From NCBI GenBank assembly GCA_030645575.1, contig JAUSMJ010000063.1, forward strand, positions 36,061 through 100,060: 64,000 bases of DNA. The letters are read 5' to 3'. The notes beneath the pieces were generated by a model. The model saw nothing but the letters and a program-made list of their open reading frames with translations, was not told the DNA's origin and ran no database searches. The stretch comes from Caulobacter sp. (lineage in GTDB: Bacteria; Pseudomonadota; Alphaproteobacteria; Caulobacterales; Caulobacteraceae). Numbering within the stretch: position 1 is the stretch's first letter; each line of letters opens with the position of its first letter. Position numbers and translations under genes: made by a program. Positions 27,073 through 37,669 of this stretch are shown here, piece by piece.

Positions 27073-27145
27073 TACCCCACCGGGGTAATTGACAAGCGTC
27101 GGGGCGAGGTCTAGATATGCCGCCACTATACCCCCGTGGGGCATA
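27073..27145 (+). promoter_or_regulatory. Copper ATPase promoter between two CsoR-like operators
   Basis: A sigma70-type promoter TTGACA (27089-27094), 17-bp spacer, TAGATA (27112-27117) reads towards the ATPase gene. It is flanked by two GC-tract dyads of the CsoR type: TACCCC-N3-GGGGTA at 27073-27087 and TACCCCCGTGGGGCATA at 27129-27145. The placement suggests repression in the absence of copper, and the left operator is also close to the csoR start. Confidence 0.75.
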
Positions 27146-27170
27146 TGCCGGCACGTGACGGGAGATGGAC

Positions 27171-29528
<2,358 letters not shown>

Positions 29529-29628
29529 GCAAGACAGGAGGGCAGCCTTGACCAGGAGAACGACCGACAGGCTTCAGCGGCCGCCCCGGTCCGACCCTGG
29601 ATCCGGACGCGAGATAGTAACAAGACGC

Positions 29629-30147
29629 ATGAGAAAATACCGCAATCCGCTGGTCGCGCTTCGATTCCAGCGCCCGACGGGATGGCTCGGCGCCCTGCGG
29701 ACCTACCTGTTGGTCTCCCTGCTCAGCCACCTGGCCTGGGAAACAATCCAGCTTCCGCTTTACACGATCTGGTCGACCGCCAGTCCTGGCGAGCTCGCCT
29801 TCGCCGTGCTGCATTGCGCTGGCGGTGATATGCTGATCGCGCTGGCCACCCTCGTCGCCAGCTTGCTTGTCACGGGTGGTTCCGACTGGCCGTTCATGGG
29901 TCACCGACGGGTCGCAGTCCTGACGGTGTCTGCCGGTCTGGCCTACACGATCTTCAGTGAGTGGTTGAACACCGGCGTGCGCGGCGCATGGACCTATTCC
30001 GACCTGATGCCGACCCTGCCGCTGATCGGCACGGGCCTGTCGCCGCTGCTGCAATGGGCGCTGATCCCGACGGCGGCCCTCGTCATGGTCGGGCGGCCTT
30101 CATCGACAACGCCGCGACAGACCGACCGGCCGGCGCCTGAGGGGTAG
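29629..30147 (+). CDS. Hypothetical four-helix membrane protein
   Basis: About 172 residues from the ATG at 29629. It has four hydrophobic segments (LRTYLLVSLLSHLAWETIQL, then LAFAVLHCAGGDMLIALATL, then VAVLTVSAGLAYTIFSEW, then LSPLLQWALIPTAALVMVG). Trp, Glu and His within helices (HLAWE, LHCAGGD, FSEWLN) look conserved. I do not recognise a named family. An open frame extends 81 bp further upstream, so the start is uncertain. It follows the copper ATPase by about 100 bp and may be co-expressed. Confidence 0.65.
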   Translation: MRKYRNPLVALRFQRPTGWLGALRTYLLVSLLSHLAWETIQLPLYTIWSTASPGELAFAVLHCAGGDMLIALATLVASLLVTGGSDWPFMGHRRVAVLTVSAGLAYTIFSEWLNTGVRGAWTYSDLMPTLPLIGTGLSPLLQWALIPTAALVMVGRPSSTTPRQTDRPAPEG

Positions 30148-30262
30148 AAGCGCTCCAGCCGTATAGACTGGTTGCGCCCGCCGCCGTAACGCGGGCGGGT
30201 CGGGCGGGAGCGAGCGCATGTATCCGAACGACATCCGGCCACTTACATCCTTCCGCACCCTG

Positions 30263-30451
30263 GACCGGCCGGCGCCAGGCCTTACCGGCGCCGCGGCCGG
30301 GGCCGCCTGGGTCGGCGTCTTCGTGGCGACCCTGTTGGTTTCCATGGCGACGTATCATCTGGTCGAACGCCCAGCGCGGAACTGGATGCGCGCACACGAC
30401 CCTTTCATGCGCAAACCGCCGCCAGAACCGCCGCACGAGCCGGTGATCTGA
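30263..30451 (+). pseudogene. C-terminal fragment of an acyltransferase-3 family membrane protein
   Basis: The frame ends with a transmembrane helix (WVGVFVATLLVSMATYHLVE) followed by RPARNWMRAHD. The sequence YHLVERPARNW is the hallmark end of OafA/YrhL-type acyltransferase-3 proteins (the last TM helix and V/I-E-x-P). The first 300 or so residues are missing, and no ribosome binding site or proper start is seen. Confidence 0.55.
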
Positions 30452-30582
30452 TGGCCCGGAACACGGTCGAATGCTAACGACGCATCAGACTGACCAGGCC
30501 GCCGGAGGGCGGTCATCATCGCCATTGTGAGCGCGTGCGGGAGCCAGCATCCTGTCGCGCGTCCTTTCTGAACGAGTGAGCC

Positions 30583-31296
30583 ATGCTTCGTTGGTCGATA
30601 CAGCTGCACAAGTGGATCGCCCTGATCGTCGGCATCCAGGTGCTCTTCTGGGTCGCCGGGGGTGTTGTGATGACGGCCATTCCCATCGAACGGGTGCGCA
30701 GCGAGCATCATGTGGCGGACACAAGGCCCTCGGCGCTCGCCATTGATGCGGCGATGCCTGTCGCGGAGGTCGCCCGGCGAGCGGGCCTCCGGCCGGTCGA
30801 GGCCCAGCTGAAGACGACTCCCCGCGGACCGGTGTGGTCGCTGAAACCCGCCAGCGGCGACCCGGTCGTCCTGTCGGCGAACACGGGAAGGCCGATGGAG
30901 GCGATGGCGGCGGCGGACGTCCAGGTCCTGGCCCAGCGCGCCTACAAGGGCGACGGCAAGGCTGTCTCGGCGACCCTGCTGGCCAAGGCGCCGCAGGAGA
31001 CCGGCAAGACCGGCCCGCTTTGGCGCGTGGATTTCGACGACGCCGAAGGGACCAGCTTCTACCTGTCGCCCCAGACCGGCGAGGTCGTCAGCCGCCGATC
31101 GAACGTCTGGCGCTTCTACGATTTCTTCTGGCGCCTCCACATCATGGACCTGGAGAAGGGCGAGAACTTCAATCACCCGCTGATCATCGCGGCCGGCGTC
31201 CTCACCCTGAGCATCGTCGTGACCGGGTTCATTCTGCTGTGGATCAGGCTGGCGCGTGATCTGAAGGTGGCGCGCATGGCGCGCGCGAGCCGATGA
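30583..31296 (+). CDS. PepSY-domain membrane protein
   Basis: A 237-residue protein. The N-terminal helix LHKWIALIVGIQVLFWVAGG resembles the first PepSY_TM helix. It is followed by a PepSY-like periplasmic region (about 95-180: VLAQRAYKGDGKAVSATLL, then WRVDFDDAEGTSFYLSPQTG, EVVSRRSNVWRFYDFFWRLH) and a C-terminal helix (IIAAGVLTLSIVVTGFILLW). Such proteins are linked to metal or redox functions of the cell envelope. Its TGA overlaps the ATG of the acetate kinase remnant. Confidence 0.82.
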   Translation: MLRWSIQLHKWIALIVGIQVLFWVAGGVVMTAIPIERVRSEHHVADTRPSALAIDAAMPVAEVARRAGLRPVEAQLKTTPRGPVWSLKPASGDPVVLSANTGRPMEAMAAADVQVLAQRAYKGDGKAVSATLLAKAPQETGKTGPLWRVDFDDAEGTSFYLSPQTGEVVSRRSNVWRFYDFFWRLHIMDLEKGENFNHPLIIAAGVLTLSIVVTGFILLWIRLARDLKVARMARASR

Positions 31297-31455
31297 TCCT
31301 CGCGCTCAATGTCGGTTCCGCGAGCTCCAAGTTCGCCCTGCACGCCGATCAGCCCGGCCGGCGCGCCTCTACGGCCTGCGTCGCAAACTGACCGAACAGG
31401 GGATCATCGGCCACGGCTTTCATGGTCTGTCCTACGCCTACATCGCCTCGGTCCC
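31293..31455 (+). pseudogene. Acetate kinase remnant
   Basis: The ATG at 31293 overlaps the preceding stop and starts MILALNVGSASSKFALHAD, the N-terminal phosphate-binding start of acetate kinases (N-x-G-S-S-S-x-K-F). After 32 codons the frame stops at 31391. In another frame, sequence from about 31375 to 31455 reads TEQGIIGHGFHGLSYAYIAS, corresponding to the internal HGTSHRYV motif. The gene is therefore collapsed to two short pieces with a large deletion and frameshift. Confidence 0.7.
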
Positions 31456-31546
31456 GCGACAGCGATACGGAGGGGGTGCGGGCGGCGCCGTCCGGGTGAG
31501 CGTGACCGCCTTCACCGGCCGCCATAAAATTCGTTGCTGCATTTAA

Positions 31547-31558
31547 TACGGCGCCGTA
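31547..31558. promoter_or_regulatory. Palindromic operator candidate upstream of tetR-type gene
   Basis: The perfect 12-bp palindrome TACGGCGCCGTA ends 10 bp before the TetR-family start, within an otherwise AT-richer stretch. Self-repression by the adjacent regulator is the simplest reading. Confidence 0.5.
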
Positions 31559-31568
31559 GACATCGCCC

Positions 31569-32222
31569 ATGGCGCGAACTCCGGTCATCCGCAAAGGCGT
31601 TCCCAAGGGGGACAAGCGTCAAAGAACCCGCCGCACCCTCGTCGCCGCGGCGGCCGAGGTGATCGCCGAGCGCGGGTTTGACCGCACCTCGATCGAGGCG
31701 GTCTGCGCCCGGGCGGGCCTGTCGCGCGGGTCGTTCTATGGCAACTTCGAGAGTCGAGAAGACCTGTTCCTGGCCGTGATGGACAGCCAGTGGACGCCGA
31801 TCGAGGCCGACTTCCGGCCCGGGGCTCCGTTGCGCGTCCAGATGCGCATTCTCGGCGAGGCCGTGGCCGCCCAGGCCCGCGCCCGCCTGCCGATGGCGGC
31901 CGGCGCGGCGGCGTTCCAGCTGTACATCCTGACCCACGACCACATGCGCCGGAAGATGACCGAGCGGAACGCGGAGACCTACCGTGGCATGGCCGCGGGC
32001 TTCGCGCGGATCGCGCCGCCGGGCTCCCTGCCCATGCCGGCCGACCGCTTCGCCAGGGTGATCGACGCGCTGATCACCGGTCTGATGTTCACGCGGTTCC
32101 AGACACCCGACCTGATCAGCGACGAGGACATCGTCGCGGCGTTCGAGGCTCTGGCGGGGCCGGGCCCGACGCCCGGCGCCTGGCCGATGAGCCGGGTCTG
32201 GACGCGAAGCGGCGCGGCCTGA
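31569..32222 (+). CDS. TetR-family transcriptional regulator
   Basis: A 217-residue protein. The N-terminal HTH (about 18-65) reads RQRTRRTLVAAAAEVIAERG, then FDRTSIEAVCARAGLSRGSF and YGNFESREDLFLAVMD, a textbook TetR DNA-binding domain. The C-terminal helical ligand domain (about 70-215) shows no distinctive signature, so the inducer is unknown. A palindrome just upstream suggests autoregulation. Confidence 0.9.
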   Translation: MARTPVIRKGVPKGDKRQRTRRTLVAAAAEVIAERGFDRTSIEAVCARAGLSRGSFYGNFESREDLFLAVMDSQWTPIEADFRPGAPLRVQMRILGEAVAAQARARLPMAAGAAAFQLYILTHDHMRRKMTERNAETYRGMAAGFARIAPPGSLPMPADRFARVIDALITGLMFTRFQTPDLISDEDIVAAFEALAGPGPTPGAWPMSRVWTRSGAA

Positions 32223-32331
32223 CGGGCCGATCGCGACGACAGGGCGAGTTGATTCACGTCAAAGCCCCTGAGTTGAATCCGTTCATAGTTTTGAATGCTG
32301 GCGCGGACATCACGGGGCCGGGGGTCGAGGC

Positions 32332-33054
32332 ATGATCGGGAAGCCGCCGCACGCAAGGGGACCTCGCCATGTAGAGCGGCTGCCGGCGGTCGCCCGTCGC
32401 CCCGCCGCCAAGCCGTGCGGCGACTGCAGCCTTCGGACCGAGGCCGATCACCGGATCGCCAACCACCTCGCCCTGCTGGCCAGCTACGTGCGCCTGCAGG
32501 CCGCCGCCATGGCCAAACAGTCCGCCCCGCCGACCCGCGAGTCGGTGCGCCTGCTCATGGCGGCCATCGACGCCCAGATCACCGCCGTCGCCCAGCTGCA
32601 TCGCTCGCTCGCCGCCCATGGCCGACCGGTTTCCACCGACCTTGGAGGGCATCTGCACGAGGTCTGCGCGCCCTTCATCGGCGGTCTCTCCGGCACAACC
32701 CGCTTCGTCGAGCGTTTCGAGGCCGGCTGCGTGGTGCGGCCCGAAGATGTGCTGCCGCTTACCCAGATGGTCGCTGAAGTCGTGACCAACGCGATCAAGC
32801 ATGCGCATCCCGCCGGCGATCCCGGCGTCATCACCGTCAGCTGCGCGCGGGACCGGGCCGGCGACCTGCTGGTCGAGGTCGATGACGACGGGCCCGGACT
32901 TCCCGCGACAGTCGATCCCAGGACCGGCGGCGGTCTCGGCTTTCGCCTGCTGCGGTCGCTTGGCAAGCAGGTCGGCGGCGCCATTGCGTTCGACTCTTCG
33001 CGCCAGGGAACGCATTTTCAGCTTACGCTCCCGCCGGGGGGCCCGGGGACGTAG
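32332..33054 (+). CDS. Soluble HisKA_2/HWE-type histidine kinase without sensor domain
   Basis: A 240-residue protein. The H-box region is near residue 40 (EADHRIANHLALLASYVRLQ). The ATPase domain includes the N-box VVTNAIKHAHPAG, the D-box VDDDGPGLPATVD and GGGLGFRLLRSLGKQVGG, ending with GTHFQLTLP. This is the HisKA_2 subclass common in alphaproteobacteria. No PAS, GAF or membrane segment is present, so input probably comes through a partner protein. No response regulator is adjacent. Confidence 0.85.
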   Translation: MIGKPPHARGPRHVERLPAVARRPAAKPCGDCSLRTEADHRIANHLALLASYVRLQAAAMAKQSAPPTRESVRLLMAAIDAQITAVAQLHRSLAAHGRPVSTDLGGHLHEVCAPFIGGLSGTTRFVERFEAGCVVRPEDVLPLTQMVAEVVTNAIKHAHPAGDPGVITVSCARDRAGDLLVEVDDDGPGLPATVDPRTGGGLGFRLLRSLGKQVGGAIAFDSSRQGTHFQLTLPPGGPGT

Positions 33055-33116
33055 CCTGACGAACCAGGGGCCAGGCCCACCGGTTTTCGGGCGTGAGGAG
33101 GCGAGAGGAGGCGCTG

Positions 33117-33653
33117 GTGAAGCTGGCGACTGATCAGGCGCCGAGGCATCCGGCCTGGAAACGGGACGCTGTCCGGGGTCGAGGGGCGAGTCGCCCCGGC
33201 CACACGGCCCTGGTGGCCGTGACGATCGCCTGCTTTTGGACATCCCCGGCCCTCGCCCAAACGGCCCTGCCCCAGGGGGAATGGCTCATCGACGGCCGCG
33301 CGGCCGTGCAGATCTACGATTGCGCCGGCCTGATGTGCGGCCGGATCGTCTGGCTGCATGTGCCACGGGACGCCCGGGGCCGGCTCGACCGCGACAAGAA
33401 CAATCCGGACAAGGCCCTGCGCGAACGGGAGCTGTGCGGCCTGACCATCATCTGGAACCTGCGCCCCGACGGTCCCGACCGCTGGCGGGACGGATGGTTC
33501 TACAATCCCGATGACGGGGCGACCTACCGCCTCTCGGCCCATCTGAAGGCCGCCAACCTGATCGTCGCCCGCGTCTATGTGCTGATCCCGCTCATCGGCA
33601 AGACCAAGACGCTGGTGCGGGTTCCCCTGGAAACAACGGACGGATGGTGTTGA
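33117..33653 (+). CDS. DUF2147 secreted protein
   Basis: About 178 residues. A signal-like segment (TALVAVTIACFWTSPALAQ, about 31-49 from the GTG) is followed by a DUF2147 domain: GEWLIDGRAAVQIYDCAG, then LMCGRIVWL, DKNNPDKALRERELCGLTII, and WFYNPDDGATYRLSAHL. The conserved Cys pair fits an exported protein. DUF2147 proteins are lipocalin-like and of unknown function. The GTG at 33117 has GAGGAG six bases upstream; a GTG at 33093 would lengthen the N-terminus. Confidence 0.8.
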   Translation: MKLATDQAPRHPAWKRDAVRGRGASRPGHTALVAVTIACFWTSPALAQTALPQGEWLIDGRAAVQIYDCAGLMCGRIVWLHVPRDARGRLDRDKNNPDKALRERELCGLTIIWNLRPDGPDRWRDGWFYNPDDGATYRLSAHLKAANLIVARVYVLIPLIGKTKTLVRVPLETTDGWC

Positions 33654-33660
33654 CGAGATC

Positions 33661-33834
33661 ATGGCGGCCCAAGCACTCGATCTTCACGGCGCGCGCGTGT
33701 TCCTCTGCGCGACAGACGGTCCGATGATCGCCAGCGACCGTGACACGTCCGACCTGGTCGGCGAGGCCATCGGCTCGGGCGCCGGGATCATCGCCATCCC
33801 GCTCGCGCGGCTACCAGTACACGCGGGTCAATGA
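33661..33834 (+). pseudogene. Truncated DUF4180-like protein (N-terminal part)
   Basis: The 57-residue frame reads LDLHGARVFLCATDGPMIAS, then DTSDLVGEAIGSGAGIIAIP, resembling the first half of DUF4180 proteins (about 120 residues). It breaks at 33808 exactly where a different gene fragment begins, and reads a few unrelated residues to a stop. Confidence 0.5.
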
Positions 33835-33901
33835 CGACGTCGTCCTGACGGCCATCGCCACCGGCCTGATCGCCTCGGTCGTGTTCAACATGTTCCAGTA
33901 G
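33809..33901 (+). pseudogene. C-terminal fragment of an RcnB-like exported protein
   Basis: In a frame different from the preceding fragment, 33809-33901 encodes GYQYTRVNDDVVLTAIATGL and IASVVFNMFQ and then stops. Resemblance is to the end of small RcnB-like periplasmic proteins. There is no start codon or upstream part, so a deletion has joined two unrelated genes at this point. The terminator downstream probably belonged to this gene. Confidence 0.45.
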
Positions 33902-33933
33902 GCCTCTCCCCCCCGAAGGCCGACTGAACGACG

Positions 33934-33963
33934 CCCCCGGAGAGCCATCTCCGGGGGTGTTTT
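33934..33963 (+). terminator. Rho-independent terminator
   Basis: A perfect 10-bp stem (CCCCCGGAGA at 33934-33943 with TCTCCGGGGG at 33948-33957) and a 4-nt loop are followed by TGTTTT. It ends the plus-strand debris region before the convergent PepSY gene. Confidence 0.75.
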
Positions 33964-33989
33964 CGTTAAGGGGACAACGCGACTGCCCG

Positions 33990-35300
33990 TCAGGCGACCG
34001 CCCGTCGGCGCCGTTTCACGCGCGCGGCCCGCTTCTTCCACCAAACAAACACCCCGGTGATGCTGAGCGCGGCGACGGCCAGGCCGGTGATCGAGATCAG
34101 GATCCGGCCCGGCAGGCCCAGGATCCGGCCCGAGTGCAGCGGGAACTGGGCCTGAACAAAGATGTCGGCGGCGGTCCCCGACCAGGGCTGGCGGTCGCCC
34201 AGCAGGCGGCCGTCGCGACCGTCGTAGTAGAGATAGGGCGGACCGACGCCGGCTCCGCCATGGTCGCCGCCCGGCGCGAAGAAGCCGACGCCGTAGATGC
34301 CGTATTCCGGCGAATAGAAGGCGCCTCCGGCCGGGGCCGTCCAGCCGCGCCGCCGGGCCTCTCCCCTGGCCGTGGCGACGATTTGACCATAGGTCCTGGT
34401 CGGCGGGATCGGCGCATGGAGATCGGCTGGCTTGCGCAGGTCGAAGGGGCTCGGCGTCACCCGCGAGACCTTCGACATCACCGGATAGAAGACCTCGGTG
34501 TAGAGGTTCAGCGAAAAGCCGGTGAAGGCCACGGTGAACAGCACGCCCCACAGCCAAAGGCCGAAGGCGCGGTGGATGTCGAAGGCGATCCGGTAGGGAC
34601 TGCCCCCGGTCTTGATCCGCCAGGCCGGCTTCCAGCGGCTCCAGAAGCGCCGGGCCCGCTTCGGCGGGCCCGCCGCCGCGGCGGGCCGGGGCGGAAGGGT
34701 CAGGTAGAAGCCGACGAAACAGTCCAGCGTCCACAGGACGGCGACGCCCCCCAGAAGCCAGATCCCCCAGCGATCGACGCCCCACATCTCCGGCAGGTGC
34801 AGGCTGTAGTGGAGGACGTAGAGAAAGGAGACGAAGGTCTCGGTCGTGATCGGCCAGACCGCCCCCCACGCCCGCCGCCCCTGCTCGGCGCCGGTCGCCG
34901 GGTCGATGAAGACCTGGTTGTAACCCGGCTCGAACAGCTTTCCGGTCGCCGGGTTTCGCCGGGGCGCCACCCCAAACGCCAGGGTCCCGCCCGGCTCGGG
35001 CGCCAACGGCAACCAGGTCACCCGCACCCTCGGATCACGGGCCTCGATCCGCCGCGCCAGCTCCAGCGGCGGCAGCGATGGCCCCTGGGTCCGGGCATAC
35101 ATCAGGTGCGGATTGAGGACGTCGTCGAGCTCGTGGTCCCAGGAGATCACCGCCCCGGTCAGGCCCGAGACGACCAGGAAGGCGGCGATGAACAGCCCGA
35201 CCCAGCGATGCAGGAAGGTCAGCGCCGCGCGGATGGCGGGCCTGGCCTGACCGGCTGCCGCCTCGCGCGGGACCGGCTGATCCGTTCGTCGCCGGAACAC
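33990..35300 (-). CDS. PepSY-associated transmembrane protein, siderophore-receptor partner
   Basis: A 436-residue membrane protein of the PepSY_TM (DUF3649/PiuB-like) family. It has four main transmembrane helices (WVGLFIAAFLVVSGLTGAVI near 33-55; others near 150, 205-235 and 375-400) with conserved His (TFLHRWVG; FDIHRAFGLW) that may bind haem. It sits 16 bp after the TonB-dependent receptor on the same strand, a common pairing in which it is thought to help release iron from imported siderophores, probably by reduction. An Arg/Lys-rich end faces the cytoplasm. Confidence 0.88.
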   Translation of the reverse strand: MFRRRTDQPVPREAAAGQARPAIRAALTFLHRWVGLFIAAFLVVSGLTGAVISWDHELDDVLNPHLMYARTQGPSLPPLELARRIEARDPRVRVTWLPLAPEPGGTLAFGVAPRRNPATGKLFEPGYNQVFIDPATGAEQGRRAWGAVWPITTETFVSFLYVLHYSLHLPEMWGVDRWGIWLLGGVAVLWTLDCFVGFYLTLPPRPAAAAGPPKRARRFWSRWKPAWRIKTGGSPYRIAFDIHRAFGLWLWGVLFTVAFTGFSLNLYTEVFYPVMSKVSRVTPSPFDLRKPADLHAPIPPTRTYGQIVATARGEARRRGWTAPAGGAFYSPEYGIYGVGFFAPGGDHGGAGVGPPYLYYDGRDGRLLGDRQPWSGTAADIFVQAQFPLHSGRILGLPGRILISITGLAVAALSITGVFVWWKKRAARVKRRRRAVA

Positions 35301-35316
35301 CGACCGGGCCCCCGGC

Positions 35317-37392
35317 CTAGAACCGGTAGTCCAGCCGCACCGACGCGCTGCGCGGCGCGGCGAAGTACGACTGGTTCCACATCAGGCTGGTCAGATAGGT
35401 CTCGTCGAACAGGTTCCGGACGTTGACCGTGGCGCGCACCCGGTCGGTCACGGCGAAGCCCGCCATCACATCGACGACGGCGTAGGCCTCCTGCTCGACC
35501 CGCACGAGATCCACCACCGAGACCGCGCTCTGCCAGCGCGCCGCGAGGCCCAGCTTCAGGTCGCGCAGATCGGGGATGCTGTAGGTCGTGGCGAGCTTGA
35601 GGGTCTTGCGCGGCAGGTAGTCGCGAACGTCGGCGCCGGCCTGGTCCTCGACCGACAGCTGGGTCCAGCCGCCGGAGACGCGCCAGGTGTCGGTGATCGC
35701 GCCGCTGACCTCCAGTTCATAGCCTTCCACGAAGGTGTCGACGCCGCTGTAGTAGCTGTCGCTGCCGCCGGGGATGACGCCGGCATAGGCGGCCAGGTCG
35801 GACTGCTCGGACTTGAACGCCGCCGCCGTGGCGTAGAGCCGGCCGCCGAACCATTCGCTCTTCACGCCCAGCTCCCAGCCCTTGCCTTGGGCGGCGGGCA
35901 GGCGGGCCCGGTTGATGTCCACCTCCGACTGCGGATTGAAGATGTCGGTGTAGCTGCCGTACAGCGAGACGTTGGGGGTCAGTTCGAAGACCGCGCCCAG
36001 GTAGGGGCTGACCTTCGACTCCGCGCGCGCCTGGTCAGCCCCGTAGGAGACACCGGACGACGTCAGGTCGATGGCGTTGAAGCCGACGACCGCCTTCAGC
36101 CGGTCGGCGAGGTCCAGGTGGATCGCGCCATAGACGCGGTTCAGGCGGTCGGTGGTGTCCGCCGCCAGATAGGCGCCGGGATAGACCGGTTCGGCGACCT
36201 GCAGCCGGCCCCAGTCCTGCACTGCCGGATAGGCCGGGAAGCTGCCGAAGAAGTTCTCATACTCCCGGCCCGTCCCCTCGGCGGCGCTGACGCCCAGGAC
36301 CACCTCGTGCGTTCGGCCAAGGAGCGACAGCGGGCCCGAGACCGTGGCGTCGAACAGATCCTGCTCATATTTCGAAGGATAGACGCCGCTCATGGCCAAG
36401 ACGCCCAGGCCGGTGACCGGATCGGGGTTGCCGAAGGCGTAGAGCAGCCTGGCGCGCTCTTCGAAGGTCTTGTGGGTGTAGGTCGCCTTGGCCCGCCAGC
36501 CGGTCTCGAAGGCGTAGGTCGTCTCGAGGAAGGCGCTCTGATCGGTAACGTCCCAGAAGGTCCAGTCGGCCGAGGTGGAGGCCGAACGGTCGTACTTGAT
36601 CCGCGTCCCGTCCGAATAGGTCAGCGGCAGGGCGCCCCAGAGCACGCCGTCGGAGCGGTTTTCCTGACGCGAATAGCCGGCGGTGGCGGTCAGCCGCGGC
36701 GTCAGGTCCCAGGACAGCACGCCGTAATAGACGTTGCGGTTGACGTGATTGTAGTCGAGGTGGGAGTCCCGGTCCTGGCCCGCGTAGACCAGCCGGCCGC
36801 GCACCGTGCCCTCTGCGTTGAGCGGGCCGGACAGGTCTGCCTCCAGCCGCAGGTCGTTCCAGGAGCCGTAGGCGATCGAACCGAGGGCCTGGACCTCGGC
36901 GGTCGGGCGTTTGCGGATGTAGTTGACGGTGGCCGAAGGGTTGCCGGTCCCGGTCAGCATGCCGTTGGCGCCGCGGATGATGTCCACCCGCTCGAACAGG
37001 GCGGTGTCGAGGTCGCCGAACTGGATGCCCCAGATCAGCGGCAGGCCGACCCCATCGACCTGGAAGTTGGTGATGTCGAAGCCGCGGGCGTTGAAATAGG
37101 TCCGGTCAGTCTCGACCCGCTCGACGTTCACGCCGGTGACCAGCGACAGCAGGTCGTTGACGTTGGTCAGGGCGAAGTCGTCGATCTGCTGGCGCGATAT
37201 CTGGGTCACCGACTGGGGCGTCTCGCGCAGGGTCAGGTCGAGCCCGGTGGCGCCGTCCGAGCGGGCCCGTCGCTCGCCCTCGACGGTCACCGGGGCGACG
37301 GTGGTCGGCGCCTCGTCCTCGGCATGGGCCACGCCGAGGACCGGCGCGAACGCCAGAATGGTGGTTACGAAGAGGGTGGCGCGACATGACAT
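35317..37392 (-). CDS. TonB-dependent siderophore receptor
   Basis: The 691-residue product has a signal peptide (LFVTTILAFAPVLGVAHA), a plug domain (about 45-160: TLRETPQSVTQISRQQIDDF, then VDIIRGANGMLTGTGNPSAT), and a 22-strand barrel ending with ...RLDYRF, where the final Phe is the outer-membrane insertion signal. The plug matches the ferric-siderophore (FhuE/FpvA-like) class. Iron control is likely, as a Fur-like sequence lies just upstream. It begins an operon with the PepSY protein. Confidence 0.93.
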   Translation of the reverse strand: MSCRATLFVTTILAFAPVLGVAHAEDEAPTTVAPVTVEGERRARSDGATGLDLTLRETPQSVTQISRQQIDDFALTNVNDLLSLVTGVNVERVETDRTYFNARGFDITNFQVDGVGLPLIWGIQFGDLDTALFERVDIIRGANGMLTGTGNPSATVNYIRKRPTAEVQALGSIAYGSWNDLRLEADLSGPLNAEGTVRGRLVYAGQDRDSHLDYNHVNRNVYYGVLSWDLTPRLTATAGYSRQENRSDGVLWGALPLTYSDGTRIKYDRSASTSADWTFWDVTDQSAFLETTYAFETGWRAKATYTHKTFEERARLLYAFGNPDPVTGLGVLAMSGVYPSKYEQDLFDATVSGPLSLLGRTHEVVLGVSAAEGTGREYENFFGSFPAYPAVQDWGRLQVAEPVYPGAYLAADTTDRLNRVYGAIHLDLADRLKAVVGFNAIDLTSSGVSYGADQARAESKVSPYLGAVFELTPNVSLYGSYTDIFNPQSEVDINRARLPAAQGKGWELGVKSEWFGGRLYATAAAFKSEQSDLAAYAGVIPGGSDSYYSGVDTFVEGYELEVSGAITDTWRVSGGWTQLSVEDQAGADVRDYLPRKTLKLATTYSIPDLRDLKLGLAARWQSAVSVVDLVRVEQEAYAVVDVMAGFAVTDRVRATVNVRNLFDETYLTSLMWNQSYFAAPRSASVRLDYRF

Positions 37393-37407
37393 GACGGAAT
37401 TTCGATC

Positions 37408-37430
37408 TTGCTATTGCGAGTCATTATTAA
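37408..37430 (-). promoter_or_regulatory. Possible Fur box upstream of siderophore receptor
   Basis: A 23-bp AT-rich stretch 16 bp before the receptor start contains TTGCTATTGCGAGTCATTAT, which loosely fits alphaproteobacterial Fur boxes (imperfect dyad around TTGCGAGTCAT). The match is by eye only. Confidence 0.4.
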
Positions 37431-37607
37431 CTTACGCTCATAGAAAGGGGCGGCCGATCCGGCAAGGAAAAACGCGACTGCGTCGCATTATTATCCGTTC
37501 AAATGGCTTGAACGAGCGGATGGAGCCGGGCCGGCGGCGGCGCGCCCGTCTCGCGGGCGCCGGTCCCCGCGCCGATTCAGCCGTCGAAGGCTGGATCGCG
37601 CCAACGA

Positions 37608-37621
37608 TTGACCCGCATCAT
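37608..37621 (+). promoter_or_regulatory. FNR/FixK-type box upstream of ubiT
   Basis: TTGAC-N4-ATCAT matches eight of the ten fixed bases of the FNR consensus TTGAT-N4-ATCAA. It lies 49 bp before the ubiT start. Control by an oxygen-sensing CRP/FNR protein fits the role of the operon. Confidence 0.6.
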
Positions 37622-37669
37622 TTCTTCGCCCCGCCCGCCAACCTAGCTTGTGCTCACGGGAGGAAACCG

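Noticed and set aside
37136..37669. Upstream extension of ubiT by 178 codons
   Set aside because: It overlaps the siderophore receptor start and its promoter; the ATG at 37670 has a strong ribosome binding site and gives normal UbiT length.
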